Notes: generated by a model from the letters alone, not told the origin. 64,000 nucleotides of DNA from Prostheceraeus crozeri (GCA_907163375.1 CAJQUW010005278.1:186001-250000), one strand, 5' to 3'. Numbered from the stretch's first letter, positions 37,249 to 50,070 are shown. Numbers and translations are program-made.

Positions 37249-37372
37249 AAAAGATAAACTTAAATCGCTCCCTTTGTTCGACGTAATTCGTCATTACGCG
37301 TCGGGCGAGTTTTTTGACTATTTTAAAATAAAGAATTGCGTCAAACAAAGGGAGCGATTTTATTTTATCTTT
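37249..37372. mobile_element. Small foldback, 124 bp
   Basis: AAAAGATAAACTTAAATCGC at 37249 and the continuing CTCCCTTTGTTCGACG return inverted at 37338-37372 (CGTCAAACAAAGGGAGCGAT and onward). The 55-bp centre is rich in CG dinucleotides. It is MITE-like; no target duplication was established. Confidence 0.65.
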
Positions 37373-37734
37373 ATAACTAATATGATTTTACTCTCCTCGT
37401 TTCTAAGAAACGGCATGAATATAGCTTCCTGCATTTGGAGATGAGAGTTCACTCGAACTTCAATAGAAGAGAACCAATTAAATATTACTCTGACATCCTC
37501 GCCCATACGAACACATTGTGGACGGCATGGTATCCTAAAAGTGAAGATTCGCATGACCACGTAACCATATTTTGACTTTTGATGTCGCACAAACTGCACA
37601 TTCATCAAGGTACATTCAACACGAATCTACGATCTTCATTTAAATATTCAATAAATGTTGGTTTGAAGGTTAATGAGGAATGAATCTCATTCCATTGTGT
37701 AGATCTTGCATCATTACAATATAACATAATTTAA

Positions 37735-38330
37735 GGAAATAGTGCCCATAGTATTGAAAATCGAAAAGAATTGAAAACAATCCGTGTTCAGGCGCACGAC
37801 ATGTTTCAGCTTTACAAAGCCATCCTCAGGTGAACAAAGATATGTACAGGATAAAATTCTCTTAATTATAAAATTCGTGGTTACATCGGATGGTATGATC
37901 ACATTTCAACGCTAAAATCAAGGTCATTCACAACAGTCAAAAATACAAAGAATAATGAAATAAAATCAATTCTAAATTTACAGTTCTACACATTTAGGCA
38001 TAGATTCATGGAGCTTTCCCGTTCATTCATCAGGCTTTTGTTCGATTTCTTTAATAGAATAGATTCCAGATGTCTAGGGTACCTCGTCTGAGAAACGACC
38101 TTGAAATTATCTTTGTGAGGAGGATGAACATGCAAGCTAATTTTAGAAGACGTTGGGTAGCCTTTCAAGTGTTCATTCATCCTAGTAATGAAATGCCTGA
38201 CCGAGCTGCCGATGTAGCACTTGTCACAGTGCTCACAAGAATACTTGTAGACAATGTTTGACTTGAGCTCGGCAGGACATTTGTCTTTGTTAGCAAAGAA
38301 CATACTGGTCTTGAGAGTCTGGAATTAGCC
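37735..38330 (-). mobile_element. Penelope-like element, 3' fragment (copy 2)
   Basis: The minus frame 38303-37986 encodes a fuller GIY-YIG endonuclease tail: KSNIVYKYSCEHCDKCYIGS, SVRHFITRMNEHLKGYP, then VHPPHKDNFKVVSQTRYPRH and LESILLKKSNKSLMNE. It is followed by the non-coding 3' region with a hammerhead-like core (37798-37829). VYK...YIGS...R...EHL identifies the Penelope-like endonuclease (known family). It is truncated at its 5' side and lacks reverse transcriptase. It is joined head to head with copy 3, forming arms 37754-38143 and 38336-38723. Confidence 0.92.
37798..37829 (-). ncRNA. Hammerhead-ribozyme-like core (PLE copy 2)
   Basis: Read on the minus strand: CTGAGGA (fits the CUGANGA core), a 15-base helix-II segment with a short GCTT/AAGC pairing, then GAAACATGTC. 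That last block supplies GAAA, a minimal palindromic helix III (ACATGT) and the GUC cleavage triplet. CAC before and GTG after can pair as helix I. Hammerhead motifs are known from Penelope-like elements. Activity is not shown, and helix II is weak. Confidence 0.6.
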
Positions 38331-38335
38331 TTCTG

Positions 38336-38727
38336 AAATTAGCTTGCATGTTCATCCTCCTCACAAAGATAATTTCAAGGTCGTTTCTCAGACGAGGTAC
38401 CCTAGACATCTGGAATCTATTCTATTAAAGAAATCGAACAATAGCCTGATGAATGAACGGAAAAGCTCCATGAATCTGTGCCTAAATGTGTAGAACTGTA
38501 AATAGAATTGATTTTATTTCATTATTCTTTGTATTTTTGACTGTTGTGAATGACCTTGATTTTAGCGTTGAAATGTGATCATACCATCCGATGTAACCAC
38601 GAATTTTATATTTAAGAGAATTTTATCCTGTACATATCTTTGTTCACCTGAGGATGGCTTTGTAAAGCTGAAACATGTCGTGCGCCTGAACACGGATTGT
38701 TTTCAATTCTTTTCGATTTTCAACAAC
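38336..38727 (+). mobile_element. Penelope-like element, inverted 3' end (copy 3)
   Basis: The plus-strand copy of the same 3' portion as copy 2: the end of the endonuclease frame and the whole non-coding tail, nearly identical over 388 bp. It starts abruptly at AAATTAGCTTGCATG, inside the endonuclease region, so it is shorter than copy 2. It ends at CGATTTTCAA, before the AATACTATGGGCA found in copies 1 and 2. The arrangement is head to head with a 192-bp spacer. Confidence 0.9.
38648..38679 (+). ncRNA. Hammerhead-ribozyme-like core (PLE copy 3)
   Basis: Identical to the core at 37798-37829 but on the plus strand: CTGAGGA at 38648-38654, GAAAC at 38670-38674, ATGTC at 38675-38679. CAC (38645-38647) and GTG (38680-38682) form a possible helix I. 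The core residues are intact in both arms. Confidence 0.6.
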
Positions 38728-41700
38728 ATAATTTGTTTATTATGTATACTATTTCATAAATCATTCTTATTTATTATTTACTAATCGTTTTCTATAGACT
38801 TCTATTTAATTGGAAAAGTAAGCATTTAATTCCCATCAAAATATTGGGGTTCTGTAAGTGAGAAAGATTGTTCATAATATTGAACGCAGTCGCTTCTAGC
38901 TCAGCCCTCCCTGCAAATACCTACGGTTTTAATCTTCACAATTAGTAGGCCCACGTCCCATCACATTTTGTCCTAACCGAGCATTCAAGAAGATACATGA
39001 CCAATATACAGGGAAGATGATTAAATTTTCTTAAAATGATCTCTACTTGATCACGTGGTTCATTCGTGGTTATGAACATGACTGAGAATGTTTGATGCTG
39101 ATTACAATACATGTATTCAACTCCTTGTTATCTTCTTCGCCAGAAAATAGCAAATATAGGATAATTGTTCTTAGCGCATGTAAACAGTCATCTAAGGCTG
39201 CGTTTCCAAAATCCAACATGAGAAATCATTGCGATGCTATCAACGGATGTGAGTCGTTCTCGAATATCAAAGGTTTTTCGCATTAACTGCAATAAAGCGA
39301 TAGTTCTTTGCGATAATTGTCCTTTCAATAAGGAGTTTCATTTCTCATGTCTTCTATTAATCACATTTTATTGATTGTCAGAGGTCTGAAATAAGGTTGC
39401 AATGAAGCAATATTCTAAATTCGAATGATAATGACAAAATTCTTTTTACATCTCTATTTCAATGTCATACGTTTTCATTCAATGATTATACATGTGGATG
39501 TATTTCAATAGCTTATCAGAATATATTTATCGAAATCATCGACTTAAACATAGTAGTTATAGATATTTAATTATTTGATGTGATTGAAGTACTTCTATAT
39601 TCACTTTGTGTAGATATGTTCATTCTAGATTTTATTGTTTTGTTATTTCGTATCTCGTAATTGCTTCATCGTAAGATGTACCATATGGCCTTAAAATAAC
39701 GGCTCAAAAATGAAGAACATTGAATCATTGTATAGGGGCCTCAATTATGCAGATTTAGCTGCTGTTACTAATGAGACAAGTTATTCACTCCTTAGCAAGC
39801 AACACGTAGACAAAATAAGACAATAATTGACTATTTGTTTAGTGAAAAATTTCGTGTTAGTCGGATAATGCATGCGTATGGTGTTGATGCGCTGATGAAT
39901 GTATCAATTGTAACAATTAAGGCTGTTGGTCTTAACTGCTTTAACAAGATTATGCCATACTTAGACCCATGCTAAGTATCAGATTCGACAGGAACTCAGT
40001 GACCGATTTCAAAGTAACGCTTTGCTTTTGTCCAGTGACCTATTACTTGATTTAAGCTAATCAATTATAACAATTTCAAAGCACAGTTTACGTAAAAGTA
40101 TCCCATGATCAGAAAGAACCTTCCACGTGCTTGCTAAGTTCACAGAATGAGGCCTGGTTCAGTTAGCCTTCAAATTCTCTCGTTTAATAAATAATCTCAA
40201 CTGATCGCTAATGTTCTGCACGTACATGTATATAAGAACAGAACAGTCCTGAGTCCAAGTGTTGTGATTTTATTACACTATGATGAATGAGTATCTTCGA
40301 ATTGCTTGTGTCAAGGTGTAAAAAAGAATATGTATGACTATTGCAGACGGACTGAGAACATCGATTATCAAAACTTCTCTCTTCATTCTTTTAGCCTACA
40401 AAATGTTATATGTTGATTCTTGCTCATGAATTAGATCTATTACATACCCAATACTTTCATATCAATATCATGTTGATGTGGATGTGCTTAAAGATACTTT
40501 CCTAAAAGAGTCAATGGACAATTAAAAAAAAACTAGCAGTGAAGGCGGAGTTCTCTCTGTATATCAAGCTAGGTAGGGAATTCAAATAATTGATGGCTTA
40601 GAGATAAAAGTCAGTTGCATCTTTCTAATGAGTTACGTATATTGGTTTTTTAAAGAGCAGTACTCATAATGAGATCATTTTGAAGTAAAAATTTAAAATT
40701 CTAGGTTTCAATGCCTACAGAGTACCACACAGTAATACCTACATTTCAAGGTCAGAATTCACTTAGACATGAATTGAACTCATGAGTTTCATATCCATGA
40801 GTTTTATATTGACAAGTATAATCTTATTATATAATTCTCATTCTAAAACTTGCTAATAGCAATTTCTCAGTATAGAAATTTTTCTATCTCGACTTACTTG
40901 AACAGTGATATATATTTAATTACGTTAATTTTTTCTTTTTGTCTCGGCTTTCCGAACTTGACTCATCGTTTGACAGTGTTATAATTGTACCAGTCGCTTG
41001 ATTACTGCTATTGAGGCGTGTGAATTTTATGCACGTTATTCTGGTATCAAGTTTTGACTGCTGCGTGTGCGCTGTTAATGTGATCGGTCGGAGCTGCTCA
41101 GGCGCTTAATTGTGTGTAATTCACGTAGAGCAATTTATTCACGTGAAAATGCAAAAGTGGTTTTGATTGTAAAATGAGGATTGTGAATGAGTTGATTCCA
41201 ATAATTGTAGCCCAGGTTTAACCCATGGTTGTTTGACCTCAGTCTTGATGACGCGATCCAAGATGATCGATCTTGACGTATTGATGTCCAATGCTGTAAT
41301 ACGTCGTGGAACCTCATGTTTTGAGAATGCTGCAATCTGAATTCACTTTTAGGAACACATTGCAATGATTTAAATGTTTTAAGATCAATATTTTTGCTAC
41401 TCCCGTTATTATGCAGCGTCCTCGCTACACAATATCAAAAATCTAAAATCGAATGAAATACTATCACCACTGAAACTCGATGTCTTACATATCAGTAAAA
41501 AGCAACAACTAGCAAGTAGCAAGAAGATCTGCAAATTAGTAAATCGCTAGCATAGCGTCACAGGCATGGATTTGATCCCTGTGGTTATCGATAAAGGCAA
41601 AATATGAAAACAGTTTTATAAACTTCAAGTACAGTGTGTATTGAATGCAACAATACGAACAGTCCTATTTGCGCCTATTAACATACCTGCAGTGAAAGAG

Positions 41701-42579
41701 CTAGAAACGATGGGCTGCTGTTTATTAAGTCAGCACTGCTAACAGAGCAGATTCTAATGTATTTCATTTTTCTAAACCTTGTCATATCTTTCATAATATA
41801 TAATTACATTTGTTACATAACCTGCCACATTTTAGGGCGTGGCTGTAGCTTGTATTGTTCATGTCTGCTTTTGTAGATAATCCTTTTTCGTTTAACCTGA
41901 TTTTAAATACTTCATTTGTTTCTTTCGAATTGTTGAATTGCTCAATGTGTCATTGCCTCATACTTTGATTGTTATTATAGACTAGGGTGGTTTGAACTAA
42001 GAATAATATAAAATAGGGGTATGCAACTATCAATAACAAAATGTGAAAAGGGCATGGAAATGACTTTGAGAAAAAAATTCATTTGTCATTATGTTAAAGC
42101 AAGTTACTAAATATCAGTTTAATTTGAAACTCCAGCATACTTTATCGTCAGATAAATCGGCTACAGGTTGTCATTAATTGCTTAATGCAATGAATGTAGG
42201 GGTATTCGCAATCTTCTTGCAGATTTTCACATGCGGCTATTTTGACAAAAATACTAAGTTTTCAGGTTCTAGGAAGCACAAGTCGTATTCCTCTGATTAC
42301 TTCTATTTCAAAATTGACAGGAAGTATTCCAGATGTCCTCCATCACTGCGCATGTAAAGATCACAGCGGTTAGTAAAGTGATGAGCTAGAGTAATACCAT
42401 ATGTGGTTATGTTGTTCATTAAAAAGGTTGGTCTTTGTTTTGATTCGTCTTAAGCTTTTGGACCTGGTGCTTTAATGTTTTGTAAAAATATTTTTTCACC
42501 AGGCCTTATAGCCAAAATTACAACATTGACAAATTTCAGCTTCAAAGGCCTGGAAAGAGCCTGTCTACAACCAGTCCAC
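38728..42579. other. Non-coding, no recognised feature
   Basis: Almost four kilobases without a recognised gene or repeat. Frames at 39092-39286 (+) and 41135-41365 (-) show no motif. Confidence 0.5.
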
Positions 42580-42585
42580 AACGAT

Positions 42586-43320
42586 TCAGTTTGATATTGA
42601 GTTCTCGTACATGAAGAACGGCTCCGCCTCGCGTTGCAAACGAGTTCGATTTTGTCGCGGTGTCATAAGTGGAAGTTCTTTGTTCAATAAGATATCCTTG
42701 TCGAATTTAGCATTGACTATTTCTTTCATCACTTGGAAGAAAGCTCCATCGCAATGCAACAAATCGACCCGGAAAAATATTGACGGTGACTGCATAGGCT
42801 TCTCGTCAATTGCAAGCATGCAGGAAAAAAATTGTGTCGGTTGCCTCATATAACTGAAACTAGTATTTAAGGTCGAATTAGGATCCTGTGCGTCAATCAA
42901 TCAATTATCAAAAGAAAAAGTTGAAGTCGCTTTGGTGCATCTTTAGGCTTCATACTTGTACAACTCTATGCTTCAATGCTCGAGGATTGCATTCTCTCTT
43001 CCTAGGCTATTTTGTTTGAGGAGGATAGAGTAAGTCAGACTTCTAACGAAGCTTCCTCTGCGATTTGCCTCGATCATCGAATGCTACAATAACCTCTTCC
43101 TTCTCGTCATTCGAAAGTTTCAACGTGATAACCTACTCGTTTATTCGAAACAACAGAAAAGGCTTCCATAAATCTTTTTGCCGGTGAAGCCATGTTCTTG
43201 CCGGAAGACTGTCGAACTTCACACTAAACAAGCATCTGGATTTATCACAATCACCATAAAGCAGTCTCTCGTTTGTTAAGTCACAATGATGCATGATAAG
43301 TTCAAATCATGGACAGTTAG
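42586..43320 (-). pseudogene. Broken coding relic, family unknown
   Basis: Minus-strand protein-like pieces lie in more than one frame. At about 43315-43210: HHCDLTNERLLYGDCDKSRC and LFSVKFDSLPA. At about 43190-43110: MASPAKRFMEAFSVVSNKRV. At about 43100-43050: NDEKEEVIVAFDDRGKSQRK. A clean 104-codon frame at 42900-42586 contains QPTQFFSCMLAIDEKPMQSP, FFRVDLLHCDGAFFQVMKEI and NAKFDKDILLNKELPLMTPR. The pieces follow each other in one direction, as expected for one decayed protein. Cys-rich parts suggest metal binding. I do not know the family. A mobile-element protein seems more likely than a host gene because no splice sites bound the pieces. Confidence 0.55.
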
Positions 43321-45479
43321 TAATGCTTGGCAAACGTTTAGCAAATCAATACATGCGCTCCAACGCATATGAATGATTTTTTTTGCATAGCCGATGTAAT
43401 AAAATCCCATTTTATCCGATTAAAACGCATTTTGTTCGACAAGTGTACACATACACGTAGTTAGCATCTGTAATCAGTCCACTGTTTGAATAACCAAGTT
43501 TAATAAGCGATATTATGTACCATAATGGTAGTGACAAAAATCCGCAAGAAGATCGCGAACACCCTGTATATATGAACTGTGCATCTTTCTTATTCACTTA
43601 GAATGAATAGTGACGAACACAATTATGAAAGTAGATTTATCCTCGTTATCCTGCCTTCTCTCCCACTCACGCATTATCACTCGGATGTGTTCTTTTTAGC
43701 CAGTAGACATTTTTACACTTATTAATAATACCATGCTATTTCAATTTACAATGCTTCAGAGTTGCAGCATCCTTTTCCTGCATCGGAAGTTTTGGCAACT
43801 TTTGGCATCCTTAAGTAACTATTTGTTACATATCCCAAGCTATGGAACGCAACACTATGAAAATCTATAGCGAAAAAAGTAGATTGAGAGATGATATATC
43901 AGTTGTTTCATGTTCGACATCTGGAACATCTTGACTCCCATAATGATTTCAGATTTGCGGAACATTCACAAATATTAAGCCTATTTAATTTTTTACAAAA
44001 TAGAGCAAATCTCCCATTAATTTTTAGGGGGCTCCTGGGGCTTTTTGATGTCATGAGATTTGCTTTGGGATTATGCAGAGTTTTTATAACTGGTGCAACG
44101 CACACACAGGGTTAAACTTTTACTTCCCTTCTTGAAACTAGCTTCAATGTATATGTCTAAACAATATGTAGGACATTGAAAATTGGCGTATTAAAAAGAA
44201 AAAGCTGTTGGAATGTATCGGAAATTTCTCTTTTTTGATAGTGTTTAATTACTGATGATTTCGAAATCCGGTGGAGCCTGGCTAACAGATCCCGTCCAGC
44301 AGTGCAAAAGTTATTTGCTGCCAACGTTTAGGTTTGTTTTGTTCAGTAGCTTTATCATGGTTCTACATCAGTTGATCTTTATAAGGTTGACCTGACAGCA
44401 GCATCTATTCTACGTCATTAGGTCTACACGCAATAAAATGTGAAGACAATGGGTTTAATCGTCAAAAATCTGCAGACAGATGATAAAGATAATTGACTGT
44501 TGTCAGAAAATGTATAGAAAATTTTATTGCAGTAAAAGAGTCTTTTCAATGGAGCATTTATCAGTAATTATGTCTTATTGATGAAGTTGGTTCATTTGGA
44601 AAATAACTGATTAGTTCATGACTTCATGAAGCCGTAAGCAATCTCATACTTTTTCAATGCACCGTCATTATGTGTAACATTGGTGACTTACCTTACTCAG
44701 ATTGATTTTGACCGTTGGTTGGTAGATAATAGCTATATAATATTATAAGGCTTCATATTAGTTTATGTATGATTTGAAATATACTCAGCAAATAGTTACC
44801 TGAAGAGCTTTTAAGTGCTATCGGATAATCACTGCGTAAATTTATAATCTTACGAAATATATTTTCTGATAAAGCTTGTATCACTTATGTGTTTCTTAGC
44901 ATTTTTCTTCCGTGTCATGTAGGCATATTAGATGTTTATTGATGTTGTAATAGATCTTACAGCCACATTAAAGCTCTTTCATTTACATTTGTTTTGATTA
45001 TCTCATTGACTTCTTATGGTAGTGTAAATCGATTGATTTAATGTTATAGCAAATAATTGTCCAATTTTTGATTTTCTTGGCAGTCTAATCAAGTTTTCAC
45101 AAATACCATTTTCGTCTTGGCATTGTCATAATACATAACAACCGTTTCTCATAAGTCAGTTGCGTGATGTAATAGACAAGCAAGCTTCAGCGATAAAAAG
45201 CAGTTTATAGTCTATCAGAAATGTTTAAGCCCCTCTCCCTGTCTAGTAACCTAGCGTGCTTTATCGATAAAGAGCATAAATCATCAATTTTATGACAACA
45301 TGAGGTACAATTGATTTGAGCAACATCTTAACAAGTAAATAATATGAAGTTTTCAGTAATCATTTGATTAATAGCACCTATGTCACGATGATGAGCTAGC
45401 AAAGTACTCGTGATAGCTACTGCGGTGGACTGAGCCTTTCACATGCAACATGTGCAAGACTTTTATGTAAGGGGTTATA
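43321..45479. other. Non-coding, no recognised feature
   Basis: Overlapping frames at 43891-44115 (+) and 43908-44105 (-) without motifs; otherwise AT-rich DNA. Confidence 0.45.
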
Positions 45480-46209
45480 GTTCGGCAGCCAGAACGAGTT
45501 TCTGCTGGGAGCTAGGCCGAAAATGAGACTTTCACAGAATGATGCATACCCTATGCCTAATACGAATCTGCGCGTCTGCCGGGTTCGACGTGGTTCTCTT
45601 CTTGTCAGCCAGTATCAAAGAAAAACACATGTCATTCCAGTGGGACGCAGATTGCAGCTTTTTTGTTTAAAATGAAATTTTCTATGTTTTCTCTGATTGA
45701 CCGAATGACAATAAGTCTAGAACCATAATTATTGACGTGGAATGTCTTCAGGTCATTTTCTATGATGCTCATGTGTTCTTTTTTCTGATCGACAATGTTT
45801 TCTTTACGGGAATGCGGGTAAATGTGGATTAAATTGCGCAAAATAGGCCTACTTGTGAGAGGCCTAGTTGCCGACATTGAGAGGCGTGCCAAATCTGAAT
45901 GTGTTGGAATTCATAGACAGGGGTGCATGAACATGATAGGAAATGACCTGAAGATATTCCATGTCAAGAAACTCAGGGCTTAGTACTTTTCGATTAATTC
46001 AAGAAAACAGAAAATTTCATTCTTGCCAATATCTGCAATCTGTTTCCCATTGGATTAACATGTGTTTTTATTTGATCGTGTCTGACAAGAGGAGAACTCA
46101 CTAGAACTCGGCGGACGCACAGCCGCGCAGTAAGGATAGGGTGTGCATCATGCTGTGAAAGTCTCATTTTCGGCTACGTTCCCTCAGAAATTCGCTCCGG
46201 CTGCCGTAC
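45480..46209. mobile_element. Large foldback family, copy 3, TA-flanked
   Basis: The ends, GTTCGGCAGCCAGAACGAG and its diverged inverse GGCTGCCGTAC, are flanked by TA (45478-45479 and 46210-46211). Arms are about 45480-45762 and 45937-46209. The centre matches copy 2 (GGTGCATGAACATGATAGGA). Arm-to-arm divergence is higher than in copy 2 but lower than in copy 1. The frame at 45632-45892 (-) is incidental. Confidence 0.9.
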
Positions 46210-46211
46210 TA

Positions 46212-48480
46212 TTAGCAAATGTAAGACAGATATTCATTTCGATTTCCTATTCTGCAGGTGACCTAAACGTCTAAGCATAGCGCACTGCAATGGCAGTGCA
46301 GTGCTGATATCCAAAATTTGAATTAGAACTATGTTGTGCGTTAATAAAAGACGAGCATATCTCGAAAGCTACGCGCCTAGCAGTGCATCAGTAATATTTT
46401 TTGATTATTTTTCTGCACCAGAGTCAATGACAATGACAAAGCTTCTGACGCAACTAATCGATTAAAAAAAACAGCTTACTAATCAGTCATCCTTTATAAC
46501 AAAATATGATTCGTCAATCATCTTTCAAAACCATCTAGCAGAATGATGTCGATTCATCGCAAGAAGTAATTTTGGCATTCCATGAGGGTTATTTGTGTTA
46601 GTTACATAAACAGACGCATCTGCAGATAATGGGAGTAATTTACATGTCACTCAAGTAAGTGACAAAGACAAATGCTCCTTGTACATTAATTATTGATTAA
46701 TTCTTCAAGACGGTATTAAATGCTCTTCAAGTATAATTAAGATCATTTTCATGTTTCAATCTAAATTGAACAGATTCAACTTGAACTTTCTGGCATCTCC
46801 ATAAAATACTGGCCTTCTATTGTTTGTTTTAAATAGAGATTTTTTCTCATCTCACGCATTTCACGTTTTAAATTGTTAGTCCTTTTCCAAACATTGGCTA
46901 GTAAAACTGGTTGAGGCATTTCTTTACGAAGAAAGTCAATTATTTATCTTCTGATGATGTGGAAAGCAAAGGTAGCATTTACATTTGAGTGAGTCCAACT
47001 CTTTGAAAATGCTAGTAATCAGAGCATCTTTACGTAACAGTATTTGAATGCGATTAAGTGAGAATTCTTCGCTGCTCACGTCAGCTATGTTTACAACGAT
47101 TGACTCATCATTTCCCCTTTGTGCAAGATAATTGTTCGCTATTGATAGAGGTGGGCTATGCAGGGTCGAAAAAGGTCACATGTTCAAATCCATTTGAACT
47201 ACAGCTTATTTCAATCAGTAGTGTCTCCTGATCATTTTGGCACTAATTATATTGAAATCCGTGCGAAATTGAGTAGGTGCGGACGAAAACAAACATAGTA
47301 AGTCATTCTGTCAAAATTTTCGCGATTGCTGCAGTGTGCGACAATTTTTGCCAAGCAATGGCTTCAACAGGAAGCAGCTGGGACTTTCATTTGGTTGACT
47401 ATAAATAGATCTGCGGATTCCTAACGTCATTCGTGTTTTCTTTGATTAAGGATATGAATGGGTCCCAGAATTACTAAAATTTCCCAAAGGTTGCCATTTT
47501 CATTTTCTGTAGATGCCTCAGCTGATGCCCGTGTGTATGTCAGAGCATGAATTTTTCTCAACCTCAGTGCAATATCTAATTACTGCATCATAGTCTTAAA
47601 ATTTAGTTTCTGAAATCAAATTTGTGCTTATTTCTAATTACGTGATGATATACGTATACATAGGCCTATTATAGGTTAGTGGTCAAAATGGACCCAAAAC
47701 TCTGTACAAGGGTAAGACTAGAAGTAATATTTGAATAACAGGTACGTTTGCAGCAACATTAGAAACGCATTTTTATGTCCCAAAAAATCAACTGGGAAAT
47801 CGATTGATTTTCTTTGCAGATCATCGAAGTAGATCATCCAGAAGAATGCGATCTTTGAATTTGTACTCGTACAGAGTAATAAATTTACAAATGACCATTT
47901 TATATGCTTGTCAGAAATTTAAAGATACCAGATGAGCTCTCCTATGAGTACCGATCTGAAGTGCAGAAGAAACAGGGAAGAAAAGAACAAATCCTTAGAA
48001 TTGGCCAGTCAAACACTTAATTTTCTTTTTCAATGCCCGATTCCAACATCTTCGATAATAATGAAAGGATTTCTGCTTCGTCAGTCAATCGGGAACCAGT
48101 AAAGTCAGTATTGTTGACATATTTAACGGAAACTTCGGGGTAGCATTGCAAGCTGCATTTCATAAGCTTCTAATCTTTTCAGAAGAGGCATAAGATGTTC
48201 GACTGAAAGTGCTGCATAAGTTATGAGCAAGCCCACTCTGTAAGACTATATCGGTAGCCTAATATAAAAATCGAGCTACACATAGCACCAATGAGTATTG
48301 AGATGACCAAAAGCGGCAGTAGACATAAGAAAATATTTTTTTTCAAGTAATCACCTCAAGAGGTTGTGTTAACACTGGCATGAAAGCTGAAGAATATATC
48401 TGATACGTATTGGTGTGCAAATGCAAGACATGGGAGGTTCCTAAATCACTATTGATCTGATGAAATAGAGAAGAGTAGAC
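46212..48480. other. Non-coding, no recognised feature
   Basis: No gene, terminal repeat or tandem repeat recognised between the third foldback copy and the relic beginning near 48490. Confidence 0.45.
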
Positions 48481-48489
48481 CCTTTGGTG

Positions 48490-49850
48490 TAGATGTCAAG
48501 CTTAAATTCTGAACCGAAGTAGCATATCGAACCATTCATCCGCGAATAATTACCAACCACTCCATCTTATACAGACTGAACCGAAATTCGACATTATAAT
48601 TTTGGCCCAATATTCTATTTATGACGACAATTGACACAAGCGATGGGCATTTTCTTTCGGAGATGTCCAGCGAAGACCTATGCAGATACTCGTGCAATGA
48701 ATGAAATAAGTCTTTCATTTAGTATGAAGCAAAAGGGGTCTTCGTACAAAACGATATCATGAGAAATAGTTCCCACCAGCACCTCAACCTCTGCAGCTTA
48801 CTGATTTTTTAACTGGATAATCAGATGCCTCTTACAGTTACAAAATATTTGGAAGATGCCCTGGCTAGTCATGGTGTAATATTGCGAATTGGAAAGAGTC
48901 AAATATTTCTACGATTTTAAATGATCATTTATCTAGATGTGCAAAATTTTGTACAAAAATGCCATCCAGCAATCATACTCAGGGACAAAATAATAAGGTT
49001 AGGAGAAGTTGAAAATGCGAGGAATTCGATGATATTTATAATGAGATGATATGACATGGTGCAAAATAGGCCTACTTAAGCCTGCCTCCACATAGTTCCA
49101 CTATCCCGCAAGTGGTAATTGATTTTCCGGCGATAATTTTCAGACGCATGGATTTTGGATGTTGCTGAGATAGTTCTTGCGACATCAAATAAATTTCGTT
49201 TCATGACTTTCTCTATGAGTTTCATTAGAAACTGAGTTTCAGGAACATCTTGTTAGAAGACTATTTTGGAAAGAAATCTTGTTTTGCCGAGTGGGATACT
49301 AATGAAAGGCGTCGATGGAAAGTAGTCACAGAACGGGTAACTGGATCAGTGACCAAACGGACGAATCATTTACAGCAGAGCACATTGAGTTGTGTGACCC
49401 ATTCGATGACATGTTGAGATGGAGACATCTTAAGCTCACTACATTTCAGAATGTGAGCAATGTTCAGATTATCCCATAGGCTATTATAGGAGTATTTGAC
49501 CTTAGTGAACAGGTCTTGACGTTTATTCCTGATATAAGTTGTTTGTGACTGATGCTTTATGTGTCCTATTTATTGAGCTTTGACTCTCCATAAGTCTGGT
49601 GCAAATAATTAGCACTTTCATATTGGGCATTATGTAGCTATTCTTAGTAACTTCACCGTAATTTTTAAATGGGCCGCACCAACTCATTTTTGGGTCAATT
49701 TTGATCAAATTAGTGCCATAGTGCTCAAAGAAGTCAGCTTTACAAAATGAGATGGTGCTGAAAGCGATTTGAAATACTTCGATTTTATAGCCCAACGCTG
49801 CTATTAACAGCAATCGAAGCATCTTGCCAGTTGTAATATTCATCCTACCT
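48490..49850 (-). pseudogene. Broken 1.3-kb coding relic, family unknown
   Basis: Long minus-strand protein-like segments in changing frames. 49843-49523: FFEHYGTNLIKIDPKMSWCG, PFKNYGEVTKNSYIM and LIICTRLMESQSS. 49539-49380: TTYIRNKRQDLFTKVKYSYN, LKMSPSQHVIEWVTQL. 49360-49290: TDPVTRSVTTFHRRLSLVSH. 49230-49090: LMKLIEKVMKRNLFDVARTI and ENYRRKINYHLRDSGTMWRQ. 48779-48700: LVGTISHDIVLYEDPFCF. 48718-48536: KDLFHSLHEYLHRSSLDISE. All run in one direction. The HYG...GP-KNY...S-Y part faintly recalls a transposon-associated domain with an HYP...GP...W.MR..AKH pattern, but I would not assign it. Broken in several places. Confidence 0.6.
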
Positions 49851-50002
49851 TGAAGTTGAAAAGTTATTTTTCATGTTTATCTCGAGAAGAACTTTCCAAC
49901 ACTCTCAACACTCGATAATAGGCCATATTTTGTAAGATGGTTCTGTATGGATGAGATTCATGACTCTTTCACAATGATCCATCGCTTTTGCAAAAAATTT
50001 GG

Positions 50003-50070
50003 TCTCTTTGGCACAGTGGTTTAGGGATTTGGCTAACGATGATCGGTCCAGTGGTAGAGCCCGAATTGTT
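50003..50070 (+). mobile_element. tRNA-derived SINE head (weak)
   Basis: TGGCACAGTGG (about 50013) is a perfect A-box match (TRGYNNARNNG), and a degraded B box, GAGCCCGAATTG, follows about 45 bases later. Downstream body and tail were not delimited. A decayed tRNA-derived SINE is the simplest reading. The open frames around it on both strands are probably incidental. Confidence 0.35.
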
